From: Fodinibacter sp963707895
Lineage (GTDB): Bacteria; Actinomycetota; Actinomycetes; Actinomycetales; Dermatophilaceae
Direction of reading: 5' to 3'
Assembly: GCA_963707895.1 (NCBI GenBank)
Contig: CAVPRS010000010.1
Coordinates: 1-64,000, forward strand
Length of the DNA stretch: 64,000 bases
Positions 48,713 through 57,941 of this stretch are shown piece after piece (the stretch's first letter is position 1; every line of letters begins with the position of its first letter). The position numbers and the translations under genes were made by a program. The notes under the pieces were generated by a model that ran no database searches, was not told the origin of the DNA, and saw nothing but the letters and a program-made list of their open reading frames with translations.

Positions 48713-51196
48713 TCAGGCCCCCGGTCCCGGAGTGGGGACGAGGTCCTCGGATGCCGGCTCGAGCGGATGGGCGTCGACGGGGGGCTGGTCGGGCACGACG
48801 CCCGGCGCTCCCTCGACGACGGCCTCCAGCCCGGGTGGGACCGCCCCGCCGCGCGCCTGCTCCACCGCCCAGAAGACCGCCTCCGGCGTGGCGGGCGAGG
48901 CCAGGTCGACCGCGACGCCCTCCGGCCCGAACGCCGCCGCGGCCTGCCTCAGCGCCTCCCGCACGGAGAAGGCGAGCATCAGCGGGGGCTCGCCGACCGC
49001 CTTCGACCCGTAGACGGCACCGTCCTCGTGGGCCCGCTCGAGCAGGGCGACACGGAAGTCGTCGGGCATCTCCGAGAAGCTCGGGAGCTTGTAGGTGCTT
49101 GCCGCGTTGGTCGTCAGCCGGCCGCGCGTCGGCGCGTCCGACTCGTCCCACCGCAGGTCCTCGAGGGTCAGCCAGCCGGCGCCCTGGACGAACGCGCCCT
49201 CGACCTGGCCGAGGTCGATGAGGGGGACAGCGAGTCACCGACGTCGTGGACGATGTCGACGCGCCGCACCCGGAAGGCGCCGGTGAACCCGTCGACCTCC
49301 ACCTCGGTGGCCGCAGCCCCGTAGGAGAAGTACTTGAACGGCGAGCCCTGCATCGTCGTGGAGTCCCAGTGCAGGCCCTCGGTGCGGTGGAACCCGGCCG
49401 CCCACAGCTGCACCCGCTGCACGTAGGCGGCAGCCACCAGCTCCGCCCAGCTCAAGGACGCGTCGACGACGGTGCCGCGGTCGTCCGCTCCGGCGGCGAC
49501 CTGCCCGTCGTGCACCCGCACCTGCGCCGGCTCGCAGCCGAGCAGCTCGGCCGCCACCGGGCGCAGCCGCTCGAGGATCTGCGTGCAGGCGTCGAGCACG
49601 GCGCCGCCGTTGAGGTCGGCGCCCGAGCTCGCCGCGGTCGCCGAGGTGTTGGGCACCTTGTCGGTGCGGGTGGGCGCCAGGCGCACGAGGTCGAGGGGCA
49701 CCCCCAGCGCCGTCGCCGCGACCTGGAGCATCTTCGTGTGCAGCCCCTGGCCCATCTCGGTGCCGCCGTGGTTCACGAGCACCGAGCCGTCCTTGTAGAC
49801 GTGCACGAGGGCGCCACCCTGGTTGAACGCCGTGAAGTTGAAGGCGATCCCGAACTTCACGGGGGTCACCGCGATCGCGCGCCGAGCGTGCTCGTGGCTC
49901 GCGTTGAACCGGGCGACGAGCTCGAGCCGGCGTGCGACATCACCCGTGGCGAGCACCTGCTCCCAGCACGTCAGGACCCGTTCCGGATGTCGCACCACCT
50001 GGCCGTAGGGGGTCCGCTGGCCCTCGCGGTAGAAGTTGCGGCGGCGGAGCTCGACGGGGTCGATGCCCAGGCGCGGCGCGCACCGACCGAGGACGTCCTC
50101 GATGACGAGCATCCCCTGCGGGCCGCCGAAGCCACGGAAGGCCGTCTGCGACGTCTTGTGCGTGCGCGCGATCCGGCCGTTCACCCGCACGTTCGGGATC
50201 CAGTAGGCGTTGTCGACGTGGCACAGGGCACGGGTCATCACCGGCTCCGACAGGTCCAGGCTCCAGCCGCCGTCCGAGGTGAGCGTCGCGTCCAGCGCCA
50301 GCAGGCGGCCGTCGTCGTCGAAGGCCACCCGCCACCGGGTGTGGAAGCCGTGCCGCTTGCCGGTCATCGTCATGTCCTGCGCCCGGCTCAGCCGGAGCCG
50401 CACCGGGCGTCCGGTGAGGGTCGCCCCCAGCGCCGCGACGGCGGCGAACCCGTGCGGCTGCATCTCCTTGCCCCCGAACCCACCCCCCATCCGCAGGCAC
50501 TGCACGGTGACGGCGTGGCTCGGCCGGCCGAGCACGTGGGCGACGATCTCCTGGGTCTCGCTCGGGTGCTGGGTGCTGCTCTGCACGACGACCTGTCCGC
50601 TCTCGTCGACGTGGGCGAGCGAGCAGTGGGTCTCGAGGTAGAAGTGTTCCTGGCCGGCGCACTCGGTCACGCCGCTGAAGACGCGGGCGGCGAGGGCGAA
50701 GGCGGTGTCGACGTCGCCGCGCTCGAGACGCGGCATCCCGCCCTGGAAGCTGCTCGCCTCGATGGCGTCGCGCACGGTGACCACGGCCGGCAGCGGCTGG
50801 TAGTCGACCTCGACGGCCAGCGACCCGAGCCGGGCCGCCTCGAGCGTCTCACCGAGCACCCAGCAGACCGGCTTGCCCGTGGAACATCACCTCGGTCGGG
50901 AAGAGCGGCTCGTCGCCCTTGACGCCGGCGTCGCCGACCCCGGGCACGTCCCGCGCGGTGAGCACGCGCACGACGCCGGGCAGGGCGAGGGCGGGCGCGA
51001 CCTCGAGGCGGCGCACGAGGGCGTGGGCGTGCGGTGCCTGCACGGGATGGGCGTGCAGCAGACCCGGCATCCGGTTCGCCAGGTCGTCGGTGTACAGGGC
51101 CGCACCGGTGACGTGCAGGGCGGCCGACTCGTGGGGGAGCGGGCTGCCGACGACGCGCTCGGCGGGGACGGCAGGAACGGCGGGGGTGCTGCTCAT
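48713..51196 (-). CDS. xdhB: xanthine dehydrogenase molybdopterin-binding subunit, two frameshifts
   Basis: Large catalytic subunit carrying the molybdenum cofactor. N-terminus: VVGSPLPHESAALHVTGAAL, YTDDLANRMPGLLHAH. After a shift near 50880 come AGQEHFYLETHCSLA, MGGGFGGKEMQPHGFAAVAA, TSQTAFRGFGGPQGMLVIED, FGIAFNFTAFNQGGALVHVY and HGGTEMGQGLHTKMLQVAA; after a second shift near 49228, LGQVEGAFVQGAGWLTLEDL, SKAVGEPPLMLAFSVREALR with the active-site Glu. Joined it is about 827 residues, normal for XdhB. The ATG overlaps the xdhA stop. Confidence 0.92.
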
Positions 51197-52694
51197 GGCT
51201 GCACCGCTCCGGAGGTCGCGCCGTCGGCCCACAGCCGCAGCAGCGAGGTGGCGAGCGTGGCGCGCCGGTAGTCGGCGCTGGCCCGCTGGTCGTCGATGGG
51301 CGTGCCCTCCTCCCGCAGCACCGCACCCGCGGCCACGGCGGTCTCCCGCGTCCAGGGCCGTCCTTCGAGCGCCGCCTCGGTCGCGGTCGCGCGCAGGGGC
51401 GTGGCCGCGATGCCGCCGACACCGATCCGCGCCCGCTCGACCACCCCGTCCGGCACGTGCAGGGCGAGGCCGAGCGAGACGCTCGAGATGTCGTCGAAGC
51501 GCCGCTTGGCGATCTTGTGGAAGGCGGCGACCCCGCTGAGCGGCAACGGGATCCGGACGGCACGGATGAGCTCGTCGACTCGACGCACGCTCTGCCGGTA
51601 CCCGGTGAAGTACCCGTCCAGGGGCACCACCCGCTCGCCGGTCCCACCGTGCAGCACGACGGAGGCCTCGAGCGCGAGCAGGGCAGGCGCGAGGTCACCG
51701 ATGGGGGAGCCGGTGGCGAGGTTGCCACCGATGGTCGCCCCGTTGCGGATCAGGGGGGAGGCGAACTGCGGGAAGACCGCGGCGAGGAGCGGGACCTCGC
51801 CGGCGAGGTCGTGCTCGAGCTCGGCCAGGGTGAGAGCGGCCCCGAGCTCGAGGTGGTCCGGGCCGCGCGTCAGGGTCCGCAGCTCCTGGAGGCGGTCGAT
51901 GCCGATGACGAGCGGTGTGCGCGCACCGCGCAGGTTCACCTCGACCCCCCAGTCGGTCGACCCGGCCACGAGCACCGCGTCGGGGTGCTCCCCGAGCAGC
52001 TGCAGCGTCTCGGCCAGGTCGGCCGGTCGCTCGTAGCGCCCGGCCACCCCGGTCGACCCGGGTGCTGGCGGCGCTGGGCGCGGGGTCGGTCATCCGGCGG
52101 GCGAGCGGGTCGTCGGTCGCGGGCGGTCCGAGGGCGAAGGCGGCGTCGCGGATCGGGCGGTACCCGGTGCACCGGCAGAGGTTGCCGGAGATCGCGCGCA
52201 GGTCGAAACCGTTGGGGCCGAGGTCGTCGTGCGCGGGCGGGTCCAGCGGGTCGACGCCGGGGGTCACCGACGCCACCGCGCAGCCGCGCATCCGGGCGAC
52301 GGTCGGCGCGGTAGTACTCGGCCGCCATCGAGCAGACGAAGCCCGGCGTGCAGTACCCGCACTGCGACCCCCCGCGGACCGCCATCTCGTGCTGCACGGG
52401 GTGCAGCGACTCGGGGGTACCCAGGCCCTCGGAGGTGACCACCTCCTGGCCGGCGAGGGAACCTGCGGGAAGAAGGCACGCGTTGACCGCCGCCCAGCGG
52501 GCGCCGTCGGCTCCGTCGGACCGGGCGACCATCACGGCGCAGGCTCCGCACTCGCCCTCCGCGCAGCCCTCCTTGGCGCCGGTGAACCCCCGGGCACGCA
52601 ACCAGTCCAGGGCGTTCGTGCACGGGTCGGCGCCGGAGAGGTCGAGGACCTCCCCGTTGACCGTGACCTGCGACGCCAACCCGGTCGCCACCAT
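51193..52694 (-). CDS. xdhA: xanthine dehydrogenase iron-sulfur/FAD subunit, two frameshifts
   Basis: The N-terminal plant-type ferredoxin domain has CAEGECGACAVM, the second cluster GGSQCGYCTPGFVCSM and, after a shift near 52302, NLCRCTGYRPIRDAA. A second shift near 52050 leads to the FAD domain: YERPADLAETLQLLGEHPDA, VAGSTDWGVEVNL, FASPLIRNGATIGGNLATGS (FAD loop), LDGYFTGYRQS. This fused FeS-FAD layout is that of Rhodobacter-type XdhA. Joined length is about 500 residues. It is the first gene of xdhABC, divergent from the FMN-riboswitch gene. Confidence 0.92.
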
Positions 52695-52767
52695 GCTGCT
52701 CCTCGTCCTCGCCGGGACCATGATGCGCCCTGCGGGGCCCGGAGCGGGCCAGCGACGGCCGCCGTTT

Positions 52768-52783
52768 GTCGAGGGTTCTCGAC
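52768..52783. promoter_or_regulatory. small inverted repeat upstream of xdhA
   Basis: GTCGAG-GGTT-CTCGAC at 52768-52783, 74 bases upstream of the xdhA start. It may be an operator for a purine-responsive repressor; no regulator gene is adjacent. Confidence 0.3.
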
Positions 52784-52866
52784 GACGACGGGTCGCGCGC
52801 AGGTGAGGGAGGCCACAGCAAGACGCCTCCGACGGCCTCCGCCGCGGTGCGGCATACTGCTAGGCA

Positions 52867-52991
52867 CGTGCTCCGGGGTCGGTGAAACTCCGAGCCGGCG
52901 GTGACAGTCCGCGACCCGACCGCAGCCAGCGGCCGGTTGACCAGGTGCAACTCCTGGACCGACGGTGAAAGTCCGGATGGTAGGCAGCACG
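52867..52991 (+). ncRNA. FMN riboswitch (RFN element)
   Basis: The conserved FMN aptamer blocks are all visible in order: CTCCGGGGTCGGTGAAACTC, CCGGCGGTGACAGTCCGCGA, then a variable arm, GGTTGACCAGGTG, GACCGACGGTGAAAGTCCGG and ATGGTAGGCAGCACG, with the closing GTGC/GCAC helix. It lies 105 bases before a PnuX/RibM-type transporter gene, the usual partner in Actinobacteria. FMN binding should switch the gene off. A CATACT -10-like box lies just before it. Confidence 0.95.
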
Positions 52992-53051
52992 TACGACGGT
53001 TGTGCCGGAGGTCTGTCGACCCCCGGCCCGCCCGTGGTGCACGTCCCCGGA

Positions 53052-53088
53052 GTTCGTCCGAGAAGCACAACGAACCCAAAGGACGAAC
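53052..53088 (+). promoter_or_regulatory. ribosome-site sequestering hairpin of the FMN riboswitch gene
   Basis: GTTCGTCC at 53052-53059 pairs perfectly with GGACGAAC at 53081-53088. The second arm begins within AAAGGA, the best ribosome-binding site before the ATG at 53096, so this looks like a translational expression platform rather than a terminator. Confidence 0.55.
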
Positions 53089-53095
53089 ACCCCTC

Positions 53096-53860
53096 ATGAA
53101 CACCCTCATTGCGGCCACTGACCCGTCGCAGAACGTCTTCAAGACGATCATCGACGCGTACATCCCCATCGGGCAGTACAAGCTCTACTGGCTCGAGCTG
53201 ATCGGCGTCTCGATCGGCGTCGCCTCGGCCTACCTCGGCATGAAACGTCTTGTCTGGGCGTGGCCGGTCGGCATCACCGCCAACATCATGCTGTTCTTCG
53301 TCTACATCGGCGGCGCCTTCGGGCTCGAGGACCAGCGCGTTCCCCTCTTCGGCCAGTCCGGCCGGCAGGTCTTCTTCATCATCGTCAGCATCTACGGCTG
53401 GATCCGGTGGGCCCAGCACCGCCGCCGGATGGGCGCCGCCAGCGATGCGCCGGCGATCGTGCCGCGCTGGATGGTCCAGCGCGAACGGGTCATCATGATC
53501 GTGGGTTGGCTGATCGGCACGGTCATCGTCCACCAGGCCTTCGTGGCCCTGTGGGAGCTCTCGCCGAACCCGTTCTTCACGCCGCAGTGGTGGTTCTACT
53601 GGTGCGACGCCTGGATCTTCGTCGGCTCGATCGCCGCGACCTACGCGATGGCGCGCGGCTGGAACGAGTTCTGGCTGGCCTGGATCGCCGTCGACCTCGT
53701 CGGCGTCCCGCTCGGCTTCGCCACCGGCTATGTGCCGACCGCGGTGATGTACACGTTCTACGGCATGTTCGTCATCTACGGCTTCACCCAGTGGGTCAAG
53801 GTCACCCGCACCGAGCGCCCCGAGGCGGAGCGTGAGGTGGAGCCGGCCCACGTCGGCTGA
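53096..53860 (+). CDS. ribM: PnuC-family riboflavin transporter (PnuX/RibM)
   Basis: 254 residues with about seven transmembrane helices: YWLELIGVSIGVASAYLGM, WPVGITANIMLFFVYIGGAF, VFFIIVSIYGWIRWAQHRR, WWFYWCDAWIFVGSIAATYA and FYGMFVIYGFTQW. The WxxW/YGWxxW-type positions fit the PnuC fold. PnuC-like genes under an FMN riboswitch in Actinobacteria are flavin importers (PnuX, RibM), so riboflavin uptake is the likely job. A strong terminator follows. Confidence 0.85.
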   Translation: MNTLIAATDPSQNVFKTIIDAYIPIGQYKLYWLELIGVSIGVASAYLGMKRLVWAWPVGITANIMLFFVYIGGAFGLEDQRVPLFGQSGRQVFFIIVSIYGWIRWAQHRRRMGAASDAPAIVPRWMVQRERVIMIVGWLIGTVIVHQAFVALWELSPNPFFTPQWWFYWCDAWIFVGSIAATYAMARGWNEFWLAWIAVDLVGVPLGFATGYVPTAVMYTFYGMFVIYGFTQWVKVTRTERPEAEREVEPAHVG

Positions 53861-53871
53861 CGCAGCACTGG

Positions 53872-53902
53872 ACGGGGGCGAGGGGTCACCCCTCGCCCCC
53901 GT
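53872..53902. terminator. perfect terminator hairpin after ribM
   Basis: ACGGGGGCGAGGGGT and ACCCCTCGCCCCCGT form 14-15 perfect base pairs with a TCA loop, 12 bases after the stop. Its last base is the first base of the hisE -10 box. Confidence 0.75.
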
Positions 53903-53907
53903 ACCCT
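53902..53907 (+). promoter_or_regulatory. leaderless -10 box of hisE
   Basis: TACCCT at 53902-53907, eight bases before the hisE GTG, directly abutting the ribM terminator stem. Confidence 0.45.
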
Positions 53908-53915
53908 TGTCCCTC

Positions 53916-54179
53916 GTGAAGACGTTCGACGACCTGTATGCCGAGCTGGCCGACAAGGCCCGCACCCGACCCGCCGGGTCCGGCACCGTCGCGGCCCTCG
54001 ACGCCGGCGTGCACGCCATCGGCAAGAAGATCGTCGAGGAGGCCGCCGAGGTGTGGATGGCCGCCGAGCACGAGGGCACCGAGCGCACCGCCGAGGAGAT
54101 CAGCCAGCTGCTCTACCACCTGCAGGTGCTCATGCTCGCCACCGACATCTCACCCGACGACGTCTACAAGCACCTCTGA
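53916..54179 (+). CDS. hisE: phosphoribosyl-ATP pyrophosphatase
   Basis: Second step of histidine synthesis. The 87 residues carry FDDLYAELADKARTRP, AIGKKIVEEAAEVWMAAEHE (metal-binding Glu helix) and AEEISQLLYHLQVLMLA (Glu/Asp helix of the MazG-like fold). The GTG at 53916 gives the family's usual N-terminus; an upstream extension would run through the terminator. hisG follows after 10 bases. Confidence 0.95.
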   Translation: MKTFDDLYAELADKARTRPAGSGTVAALDAGVHAIGKKIVEEAAEVWMAAEHEGTERTAEEISQLLYHLQVLMLATDISPDDVYKHL

Positions 54180-54189
54180 GGCCACGACC

Positions 54190-55035
54190 ATGCTGCGCAT
54201 CGCCGTCCCCAACAAGGGCTCGCTGTCCGAGCCTGCTGCCGCCATGCTCAAGGAGGCGGGCTACCGCACCCGGCGCGACCCCAAGGAGCTCGTCGTCTCC
54301 GACGCCGACAACGGGGTCGAGCTGTTCTACCTGCGCCCGCGCGACATCGCCGTCTACGTCGGCTCCGGCACCGTCGACTGCGGCATCACCGGCCGCGACC
54401 TGCTGCTCGACTCCGGCTCGGCCGCGGTCGAGCTGATGGCGCTCGGCTTCGGCACGTCGACCTTCCGGTACGCCGCACGCCCGGGCACCGCGACCGCGCT
54501 CGCCGACGTGACCGGTCACCGGGTCGCCACCAGCTACCAGGGCCTGGTCGAGAAGCACCTGGCCGACCACGGCATCGCCGCCTCCGTCGTGCGCCTCGAC
54601 GGTGCCGTCGAGACCGCGATCACGCTCGGCGTCGCCGACGTCATCGCCGACGTCGTCGAGACCGGCCAGACGCTGCGCAGCCAGGGCCTCGAGGTGTTCG
54701 GCGAGCCGATCCTGCGCAGCGAGGCCGTCCTGGTCCGCCGCGAGGGCAGCGAGGAGCAGTCCGCCGTCGAGGTGCTGCGCCGCCGGCTGCTGGGCGTCAT
54801 CACCGCGCGGCACTACGTGATGCTCGACTACGACGTGCCCGCGACCCTCGTCGACCGGGCCTGCGAGATCACCCCGGGGCTGGAGTCGCCGACGGTGTCG
54901 CACCTGCTGAACCGCGACTGGTGCGCCGTGCGGGCGATGGTGCCCCGCTCGGGCACCAACGCGGTCATGGACGAGCTCTACGACCTCGGGGCGCGCGCCA
55001 TCCTCGTCACCGACATCACGGCCTGCCGGCTGTGA
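54190..55035 (+). CDS. hisG: ATP phosphoribosyltransferase, long form
   Basis: First, committed step of histidine synthesis. MLRIAVPNKGSLSEPAAAML is the N-terminal signature; DIAVYVGSGTVDCGITGRDLL, VATSYQGLVEKHL, the PRPP loop VRLDGAVETAITLGVADVIADVVETG (in parts) and the C-terminal ACT-like allosteric domain (LLGVITARHYVMLDYDVP, DLGARAILVTDITACRL) are present. It is 281 residues long, the self-contained type that needs no HisZ and is feedback-inhibited by histidine. Confidence 0.96.
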   Translation: MLRIAVPNKGSLSEPAAAMLKEAGYRTRRDPKELVVSDADNGVELFYLRPRDIAVYVGSGTVDCGITGRDLLLDSGSAAVELMALGFGTSTFRYAARPGTATALADVTGHRVATSYQGLVEKHLADHGIAASVVRLDGAVETAITLGVADVIADVVETGQTLRSQGLEVFGEPILRSEAVLVRREGSEEQSAVEVLRRRLLGVITARHYVMLDYDVPATLVDRACEITPGLESPTVSHLLNRDWCAVRAMVPRSGTNAVMDELYDLGARAILVTDITACRL

Positions 55036-55502
55036 GCCCGCCGGCGGGGCCGCACCCGGTCGCGCCCGGCGCACCGGACGCCCCGTTCCGGCCCCGGCGC
55101 GGGCGGGTGCTGCCGCTCGTGATGGCCGCGATCGCGGTGGTCGTCTGCACGGTGGTGGCGGTCGGCATGGGCCGCGCGGGGGAGTGGGCCGTCGGGGACC
55201 AGCTCGCGCTCGTCGGGCTGGGGCTGGCGATCGCCGCCTTCCTCGGCCGCTACGCGAGCATCCGGGCGGTGCCCGACGCCGTCGGCCTCACCGTGCGCAA
55301 CCTGATGCTCACCCGCCGGGTCACCTGGGACGAGGTGCTCGAGGTGCGCTTCCCCGACGGCGCGCCGTGGGTGACCCTCGAGCTCGACGACACCGACGAG
55401 GTGGCCGTCATGGCGATCCAGCGGGCCGACGGACAGCTCGCCCGCGACGAGGCCCTGCGACTGGCACGGATCGTCGAGCGGCACTGGAACGCCCGGGCTT
55501 GA
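55032..55502 (+). CDS. small membrane protein with PH-like domain
   Basis: 156 residues: a Pro-rich start, two hydrophobic helices (VLPLVMAAIAVVVCTVVAV, LALVGLGLAIAAFLGRY) and a soluble domain (AVPDAVGLTVRNLMLTRRV ... VTLELDDTDEVAVMAIQRAD) typical of bacterial PH-domain membrane proteins. One such gene commonly follows hisG in Actinobacteria; its role is unknown. The GTG start overlaps the hisG stop. Confidence 0.75.
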   Translation: MSPPAGPHPVAPGAPDAPFRPRRGRVLPLVMAAIAVVVCTVVAVGMGRAGEWAVGDQLALVGLGLAIAAFLGRYASIRAVPDAVGLTVRNLMLTRRVTWDEVLEVRFPDGAPWVTLELDDTDEVAVMAIQRADGQLARDEALRLARIVERHWNARA

Positions 55503-55521
55503 CGGCATTCATCGGCGTGTG

Positions 55522-55532
55522 CTTATGATAAG
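55522..55532. promoter_or_regulatory. arsR promoter with overlapping palindromic operator
   Basis: CTTAT-G-ATAAG is a perfect inverted repeat and contains the -10 box TATGAT (55524-55529), five bases before the arsR ATG. It is one of the most A/T-rich spots in the window. Self-repression by the ArsR protein at this site is inferred. Confidence 0.5.
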
Positions 55533-55534
55533 TG

Positions 55535-55846
55535 ATGGCCGATGAAGCACGTGTCCTCGACGCCCTCGGTGACCCCACCCGACGGGCCGTCCTCGAGCTG
55601 CTGCGCGGTGGTGAGCGCAGCGTGCGCGAGCTCACCGACGCCACCGTCGTCAGCCAGCCGGCGGTGTCCCAGCACCTGCGGGTGCTGCGCGACGCCGGCC
55701 TCGTGACGGTGCGACCCGAGGGCACCCGCCGCCTCTACCGGGTCGACCTCGACGGCCTCGCCGGGTTGCGCGCCTGGGTCGACGGCTTCTGGGACGACGC
55801 CCTCGCCGCGTTCGTCACGCACGCCGAGGGTGCGGCAGGCCGATGA
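55535..55846 (+). CDS. ArsR-family transcriptional regulator
   Basis: 103-residue winged-helix protein: LDALGDPTRRAVLELLRGGE, VRELTDATVVSQPAVSQHLR (recognition helix) and LRDAGLVTVRPEGTRRLYRV (wing). It has no metal-site cysteines, like the ArsR proteins that pair with SRPBCC (AHSA1) proteins. The stop overlaps the start of such a gene. A GTG one codon upstream (55532) is possible. Confidence 0.9.
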   Translation: MADEARVLDALGDPTRRAVLELLRGGERSVRELTDATVVSQPAVSQHLRVLRDAGLVTVRPEGTRRLYRVDLDGLAGLRAWVDGFWDDALAAFVTHAEGAAGR

Positions 55847-56781
55847 CCCCCGCGCCCGCCCCCGTCCCGCCCGTGCTCCGCTCGGCCCAGGTCGCACGGC
55901 CCCTCGAGGAGACCTTCGAGGTCTTCACCCGGCAGATCGGGGCGTGGTGGCCGTTGCCCACGCACGGCATGTTCGGGGCGGATGCCGGTGGGCTCGGTTT
56001 CGAGGACGGCCTCCTCGTCGAGCGGGCCGTCGACGGGCGCACCTGCGTGTGGGGCGAGGTGCTGGCCTGGGAGCCGCCGCACCGCGTCGTGCTCACCTGG
56101 CACCCGGGGCAGGGGGCGGACGCCGCATCCGAGGTGGAGGTGCGCTTCGCGACGTCCGACGGGGGTGGCACGAGGGTCGAGCTCGAGCACCGCGGCTGGG
56201 AACGGTTCGGGGACAGCGCGATGCGTCGCCGCCACGGCTACGTCGGACCCGGTGCCTGGGGACACGTTCTCGACCACTTCGCCGACGTCGCCGACGCACG
56301 CCCGGATGCCGCCGACCTCACCGCCGTCGCGGCCGCCTACGACGCCTTCTTCGCCGAGGCCGGGCGTGGGGGGTTCGGTGAGCCGCCGCCGGGGGAGTGG
56401 GACGCAGCCCGGGTGCTGGCACACGTCGCGCTCAACGACCTCGCGATGACGGCCGTGGCGCAGGCCCTGGTGCAGGGTCGCACCGACCTCGCCTTCGGCA
56501 ACACCACCTGCCAGGACCCGCAGGTGCTCGCCGACTGGGTCGCCACGACCGGGGATCTGGCGGCCCTGGTGGCTCGCGGCCGCGAGCTGGCGACGGTGTC
56601 GATGGCCGCCACCACCCGGCTCGACCCCGAGCAGCTGGCCACGCCCGTGGCCTGCCGGCTGTTCCACGACGGCGAGCTGGTGCTCGACGCACCGATGCCG
56701 TGGGGGCGCCTGGCCGCCGAGACCCAGGCGAGCGTGCACCTGCCGGCGCACACCGGCCAGCTGCGCGACCTGCGGCGATGA
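55843..56781 (+). CDS. SRPBCC (AHSA1-like) domain fused to a DinB-like domain
   Basis: Residues 1 to about 160 are a START/SRPBCC ligand-binding fold: VARPLEETFEVFTRQIGAWW, VWGEVLAWEPPHRVVLTWHP and VELEHRGWERFGD. Residues from about 170 on form a helical domain with AAYDAFFAEAG, VLAHVALNDLAMTAVAQALV and VHLPAHTGQLRDLRR, like DinB/maleylpyruvate isomerase-type proteins. It is 312 residues long. The ArsR partner probably controls it; substrate unknown. The fusion of the two domains is less common than either alone. Confidence 0.75.
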   Translation: MTPAPAPVPPVLRSAQVARPLEETFEVFTRQIGAWWPLPTHGMFGADAGGLGFEDGLLVERAVDGRTCVWGEVLAWEPPHRVVLTWHPGQGADAASEVEVRFATSDGGGTRVELEHRGWERFGDSAMRRRHGYVGPGAWGHVLDHFADVADARPDAADLTAVAAAYDAFFAEAGRGGFGEPPPGEWDAARVLAHVALNDLAMTAVAQALVQGRTDLAFGNTTCQDPQVLADWVATTGDLAALVARGRELATVSMAATTRLDPEQLATPVACRLFHDGELVLDAPMPWGRLAAETQASVHLPAHTGQLRDLRR

Positions 56782-56905
56782 CCTGAGGACTCCCTGAAAG
56801 GACCTCGTCGCCCCGGCGTGCAGGGGAGTGACGCGCGGAGGATATTCGCCACCGGGCCGCCGACACCGGGGCGGCCGTCGCAGGGGCGGCGGTGGGGGGC
56901 GTGAG

Positions 56906-57835
56906 ATGCGGGTCGAGCAGGTTCGGGCCTTCGTCGTGCTCGCCGAGGAGCTGAACTTCCGCCGCGCCGCGGCCCGCCTCTTCGTGAGCCAGCCGACCCT
57001 GACCGCGCAGCTGCACCAGCTGGAGCGCGACCTCGGGGTCGTGCTGTTCGACCGCGGCCCGGGTGGTACCCGGCTCACGCCACGAGGTGCGGAGCTGCTT
57101 CCCGCTGCCCGTGAGGTGCTGCGCAGCACCGAGGACCTTGCGGAGCTGGCGGGAGCCGACCCGGCGCCCGGACGTCGCCGCCGGGTGCGGGTGGGGCTCG
57201 GCCCCGACGGCATCGGGCCGGCCACCTGGCCGGCCGTCCAGGCCCTCGCCGCGGCGCGCCAGGACCTCGAGCCGATCGTCACCCCCCTCCTGTTCTCCAC
57301 CGTCCTGCCCGCCTTCGACCGCGGCGACGTCGACGCACTGCTCCTGCACGGCCCGGTGGACGAGCTCGGGCCGCGTCACGTCGTCACGGTCGGCCACGTA
57401 CCGGTCGGCGTGCTGCTGCCCCGCAACCACTGGTTGGCCGAGCGGACCGCCGTCGACCTCGACGAGGTCGTGCCGTACTTTCGCGCCGTGCCCCCGATCG
57501 AGATGGGCGACGCCTTCACCCGGTTCTGGTTCCCACCCCACAGCTCGCGCCCGACGCCGGTGCACCTGACCTCGGAGCAGACTCCCGAGATGGCGACCGA
57601 GGCCGCGCGCAGCGGCCTGGTAGGGCTGTGGCCCACCGACATCGCGGTACCTCGGGCCTCGGGTGCCGTCGTGCGACCCCTGACGCAGCCGCTGCGGGCG
57701 CCCTTGCAGGTGGTCGTACGTCACGGGTGGCCCCTGACCTGCGACCTGGTCGAGGCCGCCCGCGAGGGACTTCGGGCCACGGCGTCGTCGGCGCCTGGTG
57801 GAGGCGGCCCCAGGGCGGGCGATCACCAGAGCTGA
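56906..57835 (+). CDS. LysR-family transcriptional regulator
   Basis: 309 residues. N-terminal helix-turn-helix: VRAFVVLAEELNFRRAAARL, FVSQPTLTAQLHQLERDLGV, LFDRGPGGTRLTPRG; C-terminal periplasmic-binding-like effector domain (VRVGLGPDGIGPATWPAVQ, HVPVGVLLPRNHWLAERTAV, ARSGLVGLWPTDIAVPRASG). No divergent partner gene exists: its neighbours run the same way, so its target is not obvious. I chose the ATG at 56906; longer in-frame upstream sequence is low complexity. Confidence 0.9.
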   Translation: MRVEQVRAFVVLAEELNFRRAAARLFVSQPTLTAQLHQLERDLGVVLFDRGPGGTRLTPRGAELLPAAREVLRSTEDLAELAGADPAPGRRRRVRVGLGPDGIGPATWPAVQALAAARQDLEPIVTPLLFSTVLPAFDRGDVDALLLHGPVDELGPRHVVTVGHVPVGVLLPRNHWLAERTAVDLDEVVPYFRAVPPIEMGDAFTRFWFPPHSSRPTPVHLTSEQTPEMATEAARSGLVGLWPTDIAVPRASGAVVRPLTQPLRAPLQVVVRHGWPLTCDLVEAAREGLRATASSAPGGGGPRAGDHQS

Positions 57836-57941
57836 TCAGGTGCCTCTGGCCTGCGGGTCAGCGCCTTCCCTACCGTGGTCCGATCGGTGTCGGGCGGTCC
57901 ACGCGAGGGGCAGGCCTCCCCCCGCCGGGGACGGAGGGGCC

